A stretch of 64,000 nt of DNA from JBQTGK01 sp052400665 (GTDB lineage: Bacteria; Bacteroidota; Bacteroidia; Bacteroidales; Marinifilaceae): NCBI GenBank assembly GCA_052400665.1, contig JBQTGK010000002.1; one strand, given 5' to 3'. How positions within the stretch are numbered: position 1 is the first letter of the stretch; every line of letters starts with the position of its first letter. The notes under the pieces are model-generated. The model made no database searches. It was not told where the DNA came from and saw only the letters and a list, made by a program, of their open reading frames with translations. Below, one piece after another: positions 26,018 to 35,072 of this stretch. The position numbers and the translations under genes were made by a program.

Positions 26018-27838
26018 TTATTCGAAAATAATTTTCATTTCGCACCTCTGGCAATTAAATTCTAATCTGTATCTGTTTTTATTATCAACTAAATACAGTG
26101 GAGAATTCTTTTTTATTCCCGTTTTAACCTCTTTATTGCATAAGCCAAATTCATGTCTTAGGCAATGTTTTGTGGTCATTATTGTTTTACCGGAATTATT
26201 TTGCTGTAGTTCAAATCCATCTTCAATTTTCTCTACGCCACATTTATTATAAAATTCTTGGGCATTACAATTTACCACATTTCCCATATAAGTTAGTTCT
26301 TTAGATGGATATTGCGGATGTGAAATTAAAGGTCTCGACTTTTCTGTTTTTGTGGCTGCCAATCTATTTTCGCTCAATTGCTTTAAACAATCGCGACGAA
26401 GTTCGTTTAATAATTTAGCCTGTATAAATGGTACTTTATCGTATTCGGTTTCTATATTGCTAAGTGTAAATATTGAATCACCTGTTTTTTGCAATTGCTT
26501 TTTAATGTTGGCTATGGCCATTTCTTCGTTTCGGGCAAGTTCAAATCCACCTTTTAGTTCGATATTCGCCGAAATTTCGTCTTCATCAATAGCGGTAAGG
26601 TTAAGGGTATCTTCAAAAATAGTTAGAAAAAATTCTACTGATATTTTCCTTACAGAATTATCGCGTTTTAAGATTTTTGCAAATTCATGATCGTTATTTC
26701 TATACAAAATAGCCCCATTTTGAATCATGCTCATATCGTTAGGAAAGATTCTGTCTCCCTTAACTCCATTAACCTGAAGTCCCTTTAAAAGTTTATTTTT
26801 ATTGAAGAAACATAATCCATCGCCATTGTTTAATTTAAACTTACTTTCAACAATAAAGTGGTCTTTTTTTACATCAATAATTTTACCGATTTCTTTACCC
26901 ATTGATTTTGGTGTGTAGAAGTTGGCAATTTCGGGTACTCTTCCAGAGAAGAAATAATTGGTGTATCCACGGTTAAAAGTTTTATCCAAATCGGGAGTGA
27001 AATCAATATTGATTTGACCCGATGAGCTAGCTTCGAATTCTCGTTTTTTATCAAAAATAGAATCTAATTTCTGGCGGTAAAAACTTGTTACATTTTTAAG
27101 GTAGGAACTATCTTTTAACCTGCCTTCAATTTTTAAAGAGCATATTCCGCTTTCAATTACTTCTTCCAAATGATCAGATAAATTTAAATCTTTAAGAGAG
27201 AGAAGGTATTTGTCTTTTGCGATTACTGTACCTTCTTCATCTACAAGATCGTATTTCATTCTGCAGGCTTGACTGCATTCTCCACGATTTGCCGATCTTC
27301 CATTAATGGCTTGAGAAAAATAACATTGTCCGCTTAGCGACACGCAAAGTGCACCATGAATAAAGTATTCCAGCTCAACATTGGTATTTTTTCTAATATT
27401 TTTGATTTGATCGAGAGATAGTTCCCGCGCAAGAATGATTCTTTTGAAACCAACTTTTTCTAAAAATTGAATTCGTTCTAAATCGTAATTGTGAGTTTGC
27501 GTGCTTGCGTGTAATTCGATAGGGGGAAGATCCATTTCAAGAATTCCCATATCCTGAACGATTAGTGCATCGGCACCTATTTCGTATAGTTTGTGAATTA
27601 AAGCTTCGGCTTCTTTTAGCTCATTGTCATACAGTATGGTATTCATGGTAATAAACACCTTAGCCCAATATCGGTGAGCATAATCGATAAGCTCTTTAAT
27701 ATCTTCCAGGGTGTTACCTGCGGCTGAGCGGGCTCCAAATTTTGGGGCTCCAATATATACGGCATCAGCTCCATAATTTATGGCTGCAATACCTGTTTCC
27801 AGATTTTTAGCTGGAGCTAATAGTTCAATTTTATTCAT
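26018..27838 (-). CDS. U32-family protein, RlhA/TrhP-like RNA hydroxylase
   Basis: 606 residues. The N-terminal peptidase U32 domain has the typical ELLAPAKNLETGIAAINYGADAVYIG start and the cysteine block of HGALCVSLSGQCYFS and NRGECSQACRM (four cysteines, iron-sulfur ligands in RlhA and TrhP). A DUF3656-like middle part and two cysteine pairs near the end (HCLRHEFGLC, NCQRCEMK) follow. Members hydroxylate RNA: TrhP makes ho5U34 in tRNA and RlhA makes ho5C2501 in 23S rRNA, with prephenate as a helper. The long form with the extra domain is closer to RlhA; which RNA is modified cannot be told. It is probably cotranscribed with the AlbA_2 gene. Confidence 0.88.
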   Translation of the reverse strand: MNKIELLAPAKNLETGIAAINYGADAVYIGAPKFGARSAAGNTLEDIKELIDYAHRYWAKVFITMNTILYDNELKEAEALIHKLYEIGADALIVQDMGILEMDLPPIELHASTQTHNYDLERIQFLEKVGFKRIILARELSLDQIKNIRKNTNVELEYFIHGALCVSLSGQCYFSQAINGRSANRGECSQACRMKYDLVDEEGTVIAKDKYLLSLKDLNLSDHLEEVIESGICSLKIEGRLKDSSYLKNVTSFYRQKLDSIFDKKREFEASSSGQINIDFTPDLDKTFNRGYTNYFFSGRVPEIANFYTPKSMGKEIGKIIDVKKDHFIVESKFKLNNGDGLCFFNKNKLLKGLQVNGVKGDRIFPNDMSMIQNGAILYRNNDHEFAKILKRDNSVRKISVEFFLTIFEDTLNLTAIDEDEISANIELKGGFELARNEEMAIANIKKQLQKTGDSIFTLSNIETEYDKVPFIQAKLLNELRRDCLKQLSENRLAATKTEKSRPLISHPQYPSKELTYMGNVVNCNAQEFYNKCGVEKIEDGFELQQNNSGKTIMTTKHCLRHEFGLCNKEVKTGIKKNSPLYLVDNKNRYRLEFNCQRCEMKIIFE

Positions 27839-28119
27839 GCGGATCTAGTTTCCTTGGTGTTGCAATATTTAAATCTCAGCGAAATTCTTTATAATACACT
27901 TGTGTGGATATTGAATTTAGATGTCTGTTTTTTGTGCCTATTGCTAATTTTGGACGAAGATACAAAGCAATGATGGAATCTGTAAACTATTCCGAATCTA
28001 ATTTGAATCTTGTTTGGTAATGGCTTTCTATTAATTTATTTATACTATTCTAAAAAAATACTTTTTCAAGATATAAAATCTTATTTGTATTTTGTATAAA
28101 TAAAAATAAGAAAGATATA

Positions 28120-29202
28120 ATGAAAAATAACACACTATTAAGTACTTTTTCGATTGCCGATTTAGACTTAAAAAATAGAATGGTAATGGCTCCAATGACC
28201 AGAAACAGAGCTGGACAAGGTGATGTGCCTACAGACTTAATGGTAAAGTATTATGAACAAAGGTCTGGTGCAGGTATTATTATTACCGAAGCCAGCCAAA
28301 TATCACCACAAGCAAAGGGTTACCCTGCAACTCCTGGAATTTACAGTAAAGATCAGGTTGATGGATGGAGAAAAATTACAGAAACAGTACATCGGAAAGC
28401 AGGGAAAATTTTCATTCAATTGTGGCATGTAGGGCGTATTTCTCATCCCGATTTTCATGATGGCGATTTGCCTGTAGCACCTTCTGCAATTAAGCCGGCA
28501 GGACAGGCTTTTACTTTTGAGGGTTTAAAAGATTTTGTTACACCGCGTGCTTTGGAAGAGTTCGAAATTAAGAATATTGTTGAGGATTACAGACTTGCTA
28601 CTAAAAATGCGAAGGAAGCAGGTTTTGATGGTGTGGAAATTCACGCGGCTAATGGTTATCTGATTGATCAGTTTTTGGTTGATAAAACCAATAAGCGTAT
28701 CGATAAATATGGTGGAAGTATTGAAAATCGTGCCAGATTCTTATTCGAAGTCTTGGATGCTGTAACAGAGATCTTACCTGGCGAAAGAGTCGGAGTTAGG
28801 CTGTCTCCCAGTGGTTTGTTTAATGATATGGGAGATTCTAATCCTGCAGAACTGTTCTCTTTTGTAATTGAGAAATTGAATCACTACAATTTGGCTTATT
28901 TGCATTTAATTGAACCACTAATGCCAATTGATGAGTATCCGCAGTTGATAAAGAATGTGTTGGAATATTATGGAAAGTTTTACAAAGGAGTACGAATGAT
29001 TAATGGTGGTTTTACCAAAGAGTCAGGGAATAAGGCGATTCATGATGGACTGGCGGAATTGGTTTCTTTTGGAGTGCCTTATTTGGCCAATCCTGATCTG
29101 GAAAAGCGATTTGAATTGGATGCCGATTTAAATGAAGCGAATCAGGATACTTTTTATGGAGGAAATGAAGTGGGGTATACCGATTATCCATTATTAAAAT
29201 AA
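28120..29202 (+). CDS. Old Yellow Enzyme-family alkene reductase
   Basis: 360 residues. The FMN barrel opens with LKNRMVMAPMTRNRA; IQLWHVGRISHPDF and the substrate-binding EIHAANGYLIDQFL (His-Asn pair) follow, then YGGSIENRARF. The class matches NemA/XenB-type ene reductases, which use NAD(P)H to reduce activated alkenes, nitroesters or maleimides and often serve detoxification. No regulator gene is adjacent. A strong bidirectional terminator follows 10 bases after the stop. Confidence 0.94.
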   Translation: MKNNTLLSTFSIADLDLKNRMVMAPMTRNRAGQGDVPTDLMVKYYEQRSGAGIIITEASQISPQAKGYPATPGIYSKDQVDGWRKITETVHRKAGKIFIQLWHVGRISHPDFHDGDLPVAPSAIKPAGQAFTFEGLKDFVTPRALEEFEIKNIVEDYRLATKNAKEAGFDGVEIHAANGYLIDQFLVDKTNKRIDKYGGSIENRARFLFEVLDAVTEILPGERVGVRLSPSGLFNDMGDSNPAELFSFVIEKLNHYNLAYLHLIEPLMPIDEYPQLIKNVLEYYGKFYKGVRMINGGFTKESGNKAIHDGLAELVSFGVPYLANPDLEKRFELDADLNEANQDTFYGGNEVGYTDYPLLK

Positions 29203-29212
29203 TTGAAAAGGA

Positions 29213-29243
29213 AACGCGCAGTAAAATTGGTTTACTGCGCGTT
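29213..29243. terminator. Bidirectional terminator
   Basis: A perfect 13-base stem (AACGCGCAGTAAA/TTTACTGCGCGTT) with a 5-base loop. T-rich sequence follows on the plus strand; A-rich flank before serves the minus strand. It separates the convergent reductase and epimerase genes. Confidence 0.88.
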
Positions 29244-29247
29244 ATTT

Positions 29248-30126
29248 TTATTCTTTTATTTCAATGGAGTATTCTGCTGTAAACATTTCTGAAACAGGAA
29301 GTTTCTGAATTAATTCTTTGTTTTCGAATTCTCTGTTTGTATCTGCAGAATCGGCAATTCCAATCCAGGGTTCTATGCACACATAGGGAGCATTGGGTTT
29401 GGCCCATAATCCCAGGTAAGGAAAATCTTTGAATTGTACTTTCAATTCAAAATCAGATTTCTTGCATTTTAAACTTACGGCTGACGATTTCAAATTCTTG
29501 AAAATTAATGCATCATTGGCAAAAATTTCAGGATGTAAGTTGATTTGATTTTCATTGTTTAAAATTTGCTCTCCTTCTTCTGCTATTAATCCGCCTTCAG
29601 TTAAATTCCAGGTGTTAAGCGTTTCGTTTTTTTCAAATTCCAGGTAGTAATCATTATAGCTTTCATTTTTATTAAGCTGACAATTAAAAGCCGGATGAGC
29701 GCCAAGATTGAAGAGCATTTCGCTATTTCCTGTATTTATAATTTGGTGAACGACTTTTAATTTATTCGATTCTAAAATAAAATGAATACGAAACTCAAAT
29801 TTGAAAGGATATAGGACTCTTGTGTTATCATTCGATTGTAAGACAAAACTTAGCTTATTTTCACTTTTATCAAGTAATTTTATATCTGAGTTGTTTCTGA
29901 TAAAGCCATGCTTAGGTGTTGCATATTCTTTTCCGTCATAAATAAGAGCATTGTCTTTTAAACAGCCAATTATAGGGAATAGGTTAGGAGCGTGGCTGGC
30001 CCAAATGTCAGGATTAGCTTGCCATATAAACTCTTTACCGCTTGCAATGGATTTTATGCTGCACAATTCTGCTCCGGTTTCTTTAACACTTATTTGTAGA
30101 GTTTCGTTTTGTATACTGTGTATCAT
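29248..30126 (-). CDS. Aldose 1-epimerase family protein
   Basis: 292 residues of the galactose mutarotase-like beta-sandwich. Visible markers are ASHAPNLFPIIGCL, the catalytic-region LGAHPAFNC, and YLGLWAKPNAPYVCIEPWIG. It belongs to the subgroup of short epimerase-like proteins (YeaD/LacX-like) whose sugar is not known; mutarotation of a hexose or hexose phosphate is the family role. There is no signal peptide, so cytoplasmic. It is alone in its transcript. Confidence 0.88.
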   Translation of the reverse strand: MIHSIQNETLQISVKETGAELCSIKSIASGKEFIWQANPDIWASHAPNLFPIIGCLKDNALIYDGKEYATPKHGFIRNNSDIKLLDKSENKLSFVLQSNDNTRVLYPFKFEFRIHFILESNKLKVVHQIINTGNSEMLFNLGAHPAFNCQLNKNESYNDYYLEFEKNETLNTWNLTEGGLIAEEGEQILNNENQINLHPEIFANDALIFKNLKSSAVSLKCKKSDFELKVQFKDFPYLGLWAKPNAPYVCIEPWIGIADSADTNREFENKELIQKLPVSEMFTAEYSIEIKE

Positions 30127-30440
30127 TTTGATATATAAAATTATTCATTCAACTTTAACTGCTCAAGCTGCAGTGGCTCATCCTTTTTCCATTGATGAAA
30201 AAGGATGCAAAAAATCTAGGGCATGTAAGCTTTAGTTACTTCTACTTAAAATCTTTAAGTTGGGTGGGAGGATCTTCGAACAAGTTCTCAGCTATCCCAT
30301 CTTACTAAAAAAGTACCTCAATCTACCAATGCCCATAAATTTAGCACAAAATTAGCAAGACTCTTAGGGGGATTTCTTTTTATTGTATAAAAAAAGCTGC
30401 TAGTAAAACTAACAGCTTATATCTTAAATTGAAAGAAGGA
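30127..30440. other. Intergenic region with one unexplained hairpin
   Basis: 314 bases between the epimerase start and the batE stop. It holds the batE terminator at its right end and a perfect 11-base stem, CATCCTTTTTC/GAAAAAGGATG (30179-30207), without a following T-run on either strand. The middle (30250-30310) is a less AT-rich patch containing GGGTGGGAGGATC and GCTATCCCATC; no gene is evident. Confidence 0.5.
30389..30418 (-). terminator. Terminator of the Bat operon
   Basis: Arms AAGCTG and CAGCTT with further TAGT/ACTA pairing, followed on the minus strand by a run of seven T. It lies 23 bases past the batE stop. Confidence 0.7.
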
Positions 30441-31190
30441 TTAGATCTTTTCGATATCTTCTTTTTTTAACCAACCTTCGTTTCCATCGCTTAACTGAAT
30501 ATTTCTCCAGTCCCCAAGACTATCAATAACCTTTACTTTGGTACCTTCGTGTAAAAGGAAAAGTTCCGTTCCACTATCATCAGGCGATCCTTTAATGGTT
30601 ACACTTGGGTTAAAAATAATTGCATATTCTCGAACCGCAATTTCTTTTGTTTTTTGCGAGGCAAAAGAGTAAGAAAGAATACTTAGTATCAGGCAAAGTG
30701 TAGCCAACAGAAAACCAAGTTTTTTTAAGCCAACTTTGTTGCTATAAAGGTAAAAGCATGCAAAAACAAGACAAATAAAGAATAGTGCAATTGAGAAATA
30801 AGACCATAACTTAGCCGAGAATGCATTTCGAATTCCCGCATACCATTTGCTTACAAGTAATTCGGGTAGTACTTCTAATTTATCGAGTACATGAACCTGT
30901 GCCAATTTTAAATTGTATTGAATATCTCCATCTTCGGGAGCAAGAAGTTTTGCTCTTTCGTAGTTTAAAATAGAGGGAGCTATTTGCCCGGTTTTGTAGT
31001 AAGCATTGGCTAGATTAAAATAAATTTCAGGCGATTCTATATGTGTTTCCAATACAAATTCGTATGATTTGATTGCTTTTTCATACTCACCTTTCTGATA
31101 AAAATCATTTGCTTCGCTAATTGGTGTTTGCTGAGCCTGAACAGTAAACGAACAGACCAAAACCATTAGTATATATAATAAATTTTTCAT
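30441..31190 (-). CDS. batE: BatE, TPR and SH3 domain protein
   Basis: About 249 residues. A signal peptide (MKNLLYILMVLVCSFTVQAQ) leads into TPR repeats (NDFYQKGEYEKAIKSYEFVL, PEIYFNLANAYYKTGQIAPSI). Two membrane helices follow (around 135-155 and 160-180), then a bacterial SH3 domain (IKGSPDDSGTELFLLHEGTKVKVID...NEGWLKKEDIEKI). BatE is part of the Bacteroides aerotolerance system, which forms an envelope complex linked to oxygen tolerance; its exact role is unsettled. A start eight codons upstream is possible, but 31190 gives the clean signal peptide. It is the last gene of the operon. Confidence 0.9.
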   Translation of the reverse strand: MKNLLYILMVLVCSFTVQAQQTPISEANDFYQKGEYEKAIKSYEFVLETHIESPEIYFNLANAYYKTGQIAPSILNYERAKLLAPEDGDIQYNLKLAQVHVLDKLEVLPELLVSKWYAGIRNAFSAKLWSYFSIALFFICLVFACFYLYSNKVGLKKLGFLLATLCLILSILSYSFASQKTKEIAVREYAIIFNPSVTIKGSPDDSGTELFLLHEGTKVKVIDSLGDWRNIQLSDGNEGWLKKEDIEKI

Positions 31191-31217
31191 TTTTCGAATG
31201 CTATTAAACTTCAAAAC

Positions 31218-33026
31218 TTAAATGTTCTTTTCTAACTTAGTAATAGTTTCCATTGTCTTTTTATACAATTCATCCATTTCCGATGATCCGGAGGAAGGTG
31301 CATATCTCGCAAATTCGCAAGTATCCAGAATTGTAATAAAATTACTAATCAACTCTTGCTCTAAAGCTTTATTCTGAAGAATATCTGTTATGTTTTCTTT
31401 GTTAAGATCTGCTAAAGGCAAATTTAGTTTGTCTGAAGTATATCCCCAGAGTGCTTTTAATATTTCATCGTAAAATTCTTCTTTTTGTTTCGCTTTTAAA
31501 CGTGCCGATGCAGCTTTTAAGCGTTTCATAGCTACGCGGTTGGCTCGTTTATTTTTTATTCGGGCAACATCAGCATTTTCTTTAATGCGTTTTCTGTTGA
31601 CAATAAAAGCCAATATGAAAATCACAAAAGGAATAAGATATCCCAGGTAAAAGTTTAAGCTTCCAAAAAATACTTCGCCTTTTACACTTGGCGTAAAATC
31701 GTTGGTTTTTATAAATCGGATATCTTTACCAATAAATTTCACATCCTCTTTCGAGAAGGAGCTGATTACCGTTGACGAAGCATCACCCTGACCTTTGCCT
31801 ACTTTAATGTTGAATTTAGGTGTTGACCTTGTTCTGTATATTCCCGCTTTCGGATCGAAATAACTAAAGTCAACAGCTGGAATTTCATAATTACCTGCAT
31901 GACGTGGAATAATTAAATACTCGAAAGTGGTTGATCCATTTGTTCCTGTTGTTGTATTTTTAAGATTCTGATTCGTTTTAGGATCGTACACCTCAAAATC
32001 GGCAGGGAAGTTGAATTCCGGGGGATTTATTAATTTAAGATTACCATTACCAGATATTTTTACTTTTAAAGTAACTGCATCATTGGCTTGTACGGAGTCT
32101 TTATCGATAGTAGCTGATAATTTAAATTTACCAACAGCACCATCGAAACTGGCAGGTTTGTTTGCCGGAAAATCTTTAACCCGAATGGTAACAGGTTTAC
32201 TTTTACGCGGAACACGAACATCCTGATAATTATCGAAGAAATCGTCGAAGAAACCTCTGCTACCACTGGCACGACTCTGACGAATGATACATTCCAATTC
32301 GAAAGGATCAATTGTTATTTTACCTGTGTGTTGAGGAAATAAAATCAATTTTCGGATGGTTCCAACATTATATATTGTACCATTTACATTTTCTCTTTGC
32401 AAGGAAATTTGTCCGGAAGTTGGAATTTCCTGACTTAAAAATCCGCTGAACGAAGGGAATTTAGAATCACCAAAGCCAGCAATATTCAATCTTGTGTAAA
32501 CCTTAATGGTGGCAACAACATGCTCGCCCATATAAACACTTTTTCGGTCTACATTAACCTTAACAAAAAGGTTGGCCTGAGTGATTTTGTTTTCACTAGT
32601 CCGGCTTTGTTTTTGACTGCTTTGTGTATTTTGAGTTTTGTTGTTGGTTTTAACAACTTCGATATTTAGCGAGTTAGATGTAAAGTTGTAATCTTTCACC
32701 TTAATTTTAGCCGGATTAATGGTGAATTTGCCTTCTTTCTCAGCCAGTAGAACGTAGGTGTAGGTGTAAGAGGTTGCAGAAGACCATTTTCCGTTAATGT
32801 ATTGAGAACTGGAACTTCGCGAAGTTGATGGCCCCATTAATACTCTAAAGCCTGCAAGAGAAGGCATTTTTAAATCCTTGCCCTTTTCGTTAATGCTATA
32901 AACAAGTCTGAATTGTTCACCAACTTCGACTACCTTAGGAGCCGATGCTGTAAACTTAACTTCCTCGGCAATGGCCGAAGAGCTAATAAAAATTGTCGCT
33001 AATAATAAGAAAAATAATTTCTTCAT
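31218..33026 (-). CDS. batD: BatD, exported beta-sandwich protein
   Basis: 602 residues. A signal peptide (KKLFFLLLATIFISSSAIA) is followed by repeated immunoglobulin-like BatD modules (FTASAPKVVEVGEQFRLVYSI, LFVKVNVDRKSVYMGEHVVATIKVYTRL, LSATIDKDSVQANDAVTLKVKISG). A membrane helix near residue 465 (FYLGYLIPFVIFILAFIV) and a cytoplasmic helical tail end it. BatD proteins act in the periplasm as part of the Bat complex. The gene ends 28 bases before the batE start. Confidence 0.92.
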   Translation of the reverse strand: MKKLFFLLLATIFISSSAIAEEVKFTASAPKVVEVGEQFRLVYSINEKGKDLKMPSLAGFRVLMGPSTSRSSSSQYINGKWSSATSYTYTYVLLAEKEGKFTINPAKIKVKDYNFTSNSLNIEVVKTNNKTQNTQSSQKQSRTSENKITQANLFVKVNVDRKSVYMGEHVVATIKVYTRLNIAGFGDSKFPSFSGFLSQEIPTSGQISLQRENVNGTIYNVGTIRKLILFPQHTGKITIDPFELECIIRQSRASGSRGFFDDFFDNYQDVRVPRKSKPVTIRVKDFPANKPASFDGAVGKFKLSATIDKDSVQANDAVTLKVKISGNGNLKLINPPEFNFPADFEVYDPKTNQNLKNTTTGTNGSTTFEYLIIPRHAGNYEIPAVDFSYFDPKAGIYRTRSTPKFNIKVGKGQGDASSTVISSFSKEDVKFIGKDIRFIKTNDFTPSVKGEVFFGSLNFYLGYLIPFVIFILAFIVNRKRIKENADVARIKNKRANRVAMKRLKAASARLKAKQKEEFYDEILKALWGYTSDKLNLPLADLNKENITDILQNKALEQELISNFITILDTCEFARYAPSSGSSEMDELYKKTMETITKLEKNI

Positions 33027-33188
33027 CCGTATATAATAGTTTTTCAGATGTGTTCTTTAAAATATCAGTTAATTGATCTGTGGCACAAATGTACTTATAA
33101 AACATTAGTTAAATAAGTTGGTATTTCGCTTAATTTTCGAAAAACAAAAGAGTTTTAGTTTTCTGTTTCGAAGTAAGGATGTATTATT

Positions 33189-33977
33189 TTACCAATCTTT
33201 TTTAATTTTTGTTTTTTTCGCTTTTTGAGCTTTTGCTTTGGCTTTTTGAACTTTTTCCTGAACTTTTTTCTCGTCGTTTTCTAGAGCTTCCAGTAAGCGT
33301 TGAGCATCTTGTTTAGAAATTTTATTTTTTTGTTGTTGCTGATCTTGTTTCTTTTTATCCTGATCGCCCTGCTTATCTTTCTGATCCTGTTTTTGTTTGT
33401 CTTTGTTTTGTTGATCTTTCTTGTCCTGATCCTTTTTGTCCTGATCTTTCTTGTCTTGATCTTTTTTATTCTGGTCTTTGTTTTGATCCTTTTGATCTTT
33501 ATTATCCTTGTTTTGCTGATCCTGTTTCTTTTGCTCTTCCTCTTGTTTTTTCTTCATTTGGCGAGCATATTCGAGGTTGTACTTTGTCTCTTTCGAATTG
33601 GGAAAGTTGCGCAAGGATTGTTTGTAGGCTTCTATGCTTTCATCTATTTTTTTATTTGCCAACAGGGTGTTGCCCATATTGTGATAGAGCTCTCCCAGTT
33701 TTTTAGGATCTTTTTCGCTTACGGCTAAAGTCTGAAACTGTTTTAATGCTTCATCATATTTTTTTTGCTTATACAAAGCATCACCTAAGTTAAAACCAGC
33801 TTCGTACGAATTAATTTTTTTATCGAGGGCTTTTCGGTATTCAACTTCGGAGTTTTCAAATTTATCGCCTTCAAAAAGATCATTTCCTGCACGAATAAAT
33901 TTTCTTTCTTTTTGGGCATTGGCCTCCATACTTAGAAGACAAATCATGCTCATGAACAGTATTAAATATTTTTTCAT
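33189..33977 (-). CDS. batC: BatC, TPR protein with Lys/Asp/Gln low-complexity tail
   Basis: 262 residues. A signal peptide (KKYLILFMSMICLLSMEANA) is followed by about three TPR repeats (residues 25-140). From about 150 to 225 the sequence is almost only K, D, Q and N, in KDQ-type repeats, and the end is a lysine-alanine-rich helix. BatC is the small TPR component of the aerotolerance system. The tail probably is disordered and highly charged; the matching plus-strand open frame (33300-33728) is an artefact of this composition. It is separated from batD by 162 bases. Confidence 0.88.
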   Translation of the reverse strand: MKKYLILFMSMICLLSMEANAQKERKFIRAGNDLFEGDKFENSEVEYRKALDKKINSYEAGFNLGDALYKQKKYDEALKQFQTLAVSEKDPKKLGELYHNMGNTLLANKKIDESIEAYKQSLRNFPNSKETKYNLEYARQMKKKQEEEQKKQDQQNKDNKDQKDQNKDQNKKDQDKKDQDKKDQDKKDQQNKDKQKQDQKDKQGDQDKKKQDQQQQKNKISKQDAQRLLEALENDEKKVQEKVQKAKAKAQKAKKTKIKKDW

Positions 33978-33998
33978 AATTGCTCTGTTTGTCTGTTG

Positions 33999-35036
33999 CT
34001 ATTTCGATGGTTTAAATAAATCTATATCTTTTAGGTGTCGGTTTTTACGTTCTAATACAAACATTTCGAAAAATAGAAGCAGAATACCTATGGCGATAAA
34101 AATCTGAAATTTTTCATCGTAAGCAGCATAAACTCTAGCTTCTAGTTCTGTTTTGTTCATTTTATTTATTTCTTTAAATAAAACGTTTAAGCCTGTTGTA
34201 GTATTATTGGCAATAACCGGTTTTCCACCTCCGGCAATGGCAATTTGCTCGACCATTTGCTGGTCTAACTTCGAGATTACTATATTTCCTTCCTCATCTC
34301 TTCTAAAGTCGCTTGATCCTGAACTTACCGGAATAGGAGCACCTTCGGGTAATCCCATTGCAATGGTATGAACCGTGATGCCTTGGGATTGTGCCATTTT
34401 TGCTGCAGCAACTGCATCATCTTCATGGTTTTCTCCGTCGGTAATAATAATAATTGCTTTGCTGGCTTCGCTATCAGGAGTAAAACTCTTTGTTGCCAGG
34501 TTTATTGCCGAACCAATTGCTGTTCCCTGAATAGGAACGATATCGGTACTTATGGACGATAAAAATAATTTTGCCGAAGCATAATCGGTTGTTATTGGTA
34601 ATTGTGTGTATGCTTCTCCGGCAAATACCACCAAACCAATTTTATCGTTATTTAGTTTATCAACCATTTTTGAGATGGCACGTTTTGCTCGTTCCAGACG
34701 GTTGGGTTGAATATCCTGAGCCATCATCGAGTTGGAAACATCAAGGGCAATTATAATTTCTACTCCCTTTCGTTTTATTTTCTTAAGCTTGGATCCGAAT
34801 TGAGGACCTGCAATGCCGATAAAGATAAATGCCAGCGATAGGGTAAGAATTATGAATTTATAAATTGGCCTTGTAAAAGATGCAAAAGGCATTAATTGAG
34901 AAATAATACTCATTTCGCCAAATTTTTGCAAAGCTTTTTTCTTGATTATATGGCTCACCCAATACAAAACCACTAAAATGGGAATGAGTAGGAAGAGATA
35001 TAAATATTCTGGATGATCGAAACGAAATTGATCCAT
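33999..35036 (-). CDS. batB: BatB, von Willebrand A-domain membrane protein
   Basis: 345 residues. Two N-terminal helices (about 11-30 and 58-78), a vWA domain with an intact metal site DVSNS (99-103), a TDGENHEDD motif and a C-terminal helix (IFIAIGILLLFFEMFVL). It faces the periplasm or cytoplasm by analogy with BatA; the metal-binding domain is expected to hold protein partners. It follows batA after 36 bases and precedes batC by 21. Confidence 0.93.
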   Translation of the reverse strand: MDQFRFDHPEYLYLFLLIPILVVLYWVSHIIKKKALQKFGEMSIISQLMPFASFTRPIYKFIILTLSLAFIFIGIAGPQFGSKLKKIKRKGVEIIIALDVSNSMMAQDIQPNRLERAKRAISKMVDKLNNDKIGLVVFAGEAYTQLPITTDYASAKLFLSSISTDIVPIQGTAIGSAINLATKSFTPDSEASKAIIIITDGENHEDDAVAAAKMAQSQGITVHTIAMGLPEGAPIPVSSGSSDFRRDEEGNIVISKLDQQMVEQIAIAGGGKPVIANNTTTGLNVLFKEINKMNKTELEARVYAAYDEKFQIFIAIGILLLFFEMFVLERKNRHLKDIDLFKPSK

Positions 35037-35072
35037 TTTAAAATTATTTTCAGTTATTCAATAATGTTATTC

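Noticed and set aside
30179..30207. Perfect 11-base hairpin CATCCTTTTTC/GAAAAAGGATG as a terminator
   Set aside because: No T-run follows on either strand and it lies upstream of the epimerase gene; noted as unexplained only.
33300..33728. Plus-strand frame of 142 codons, very hydrophobic
   Set aside because: It is the mirror of the K/D/Q-rich tail of BatC; AAA, CAA and GAT codons read as Phe, Leu and Ile on the other strand.
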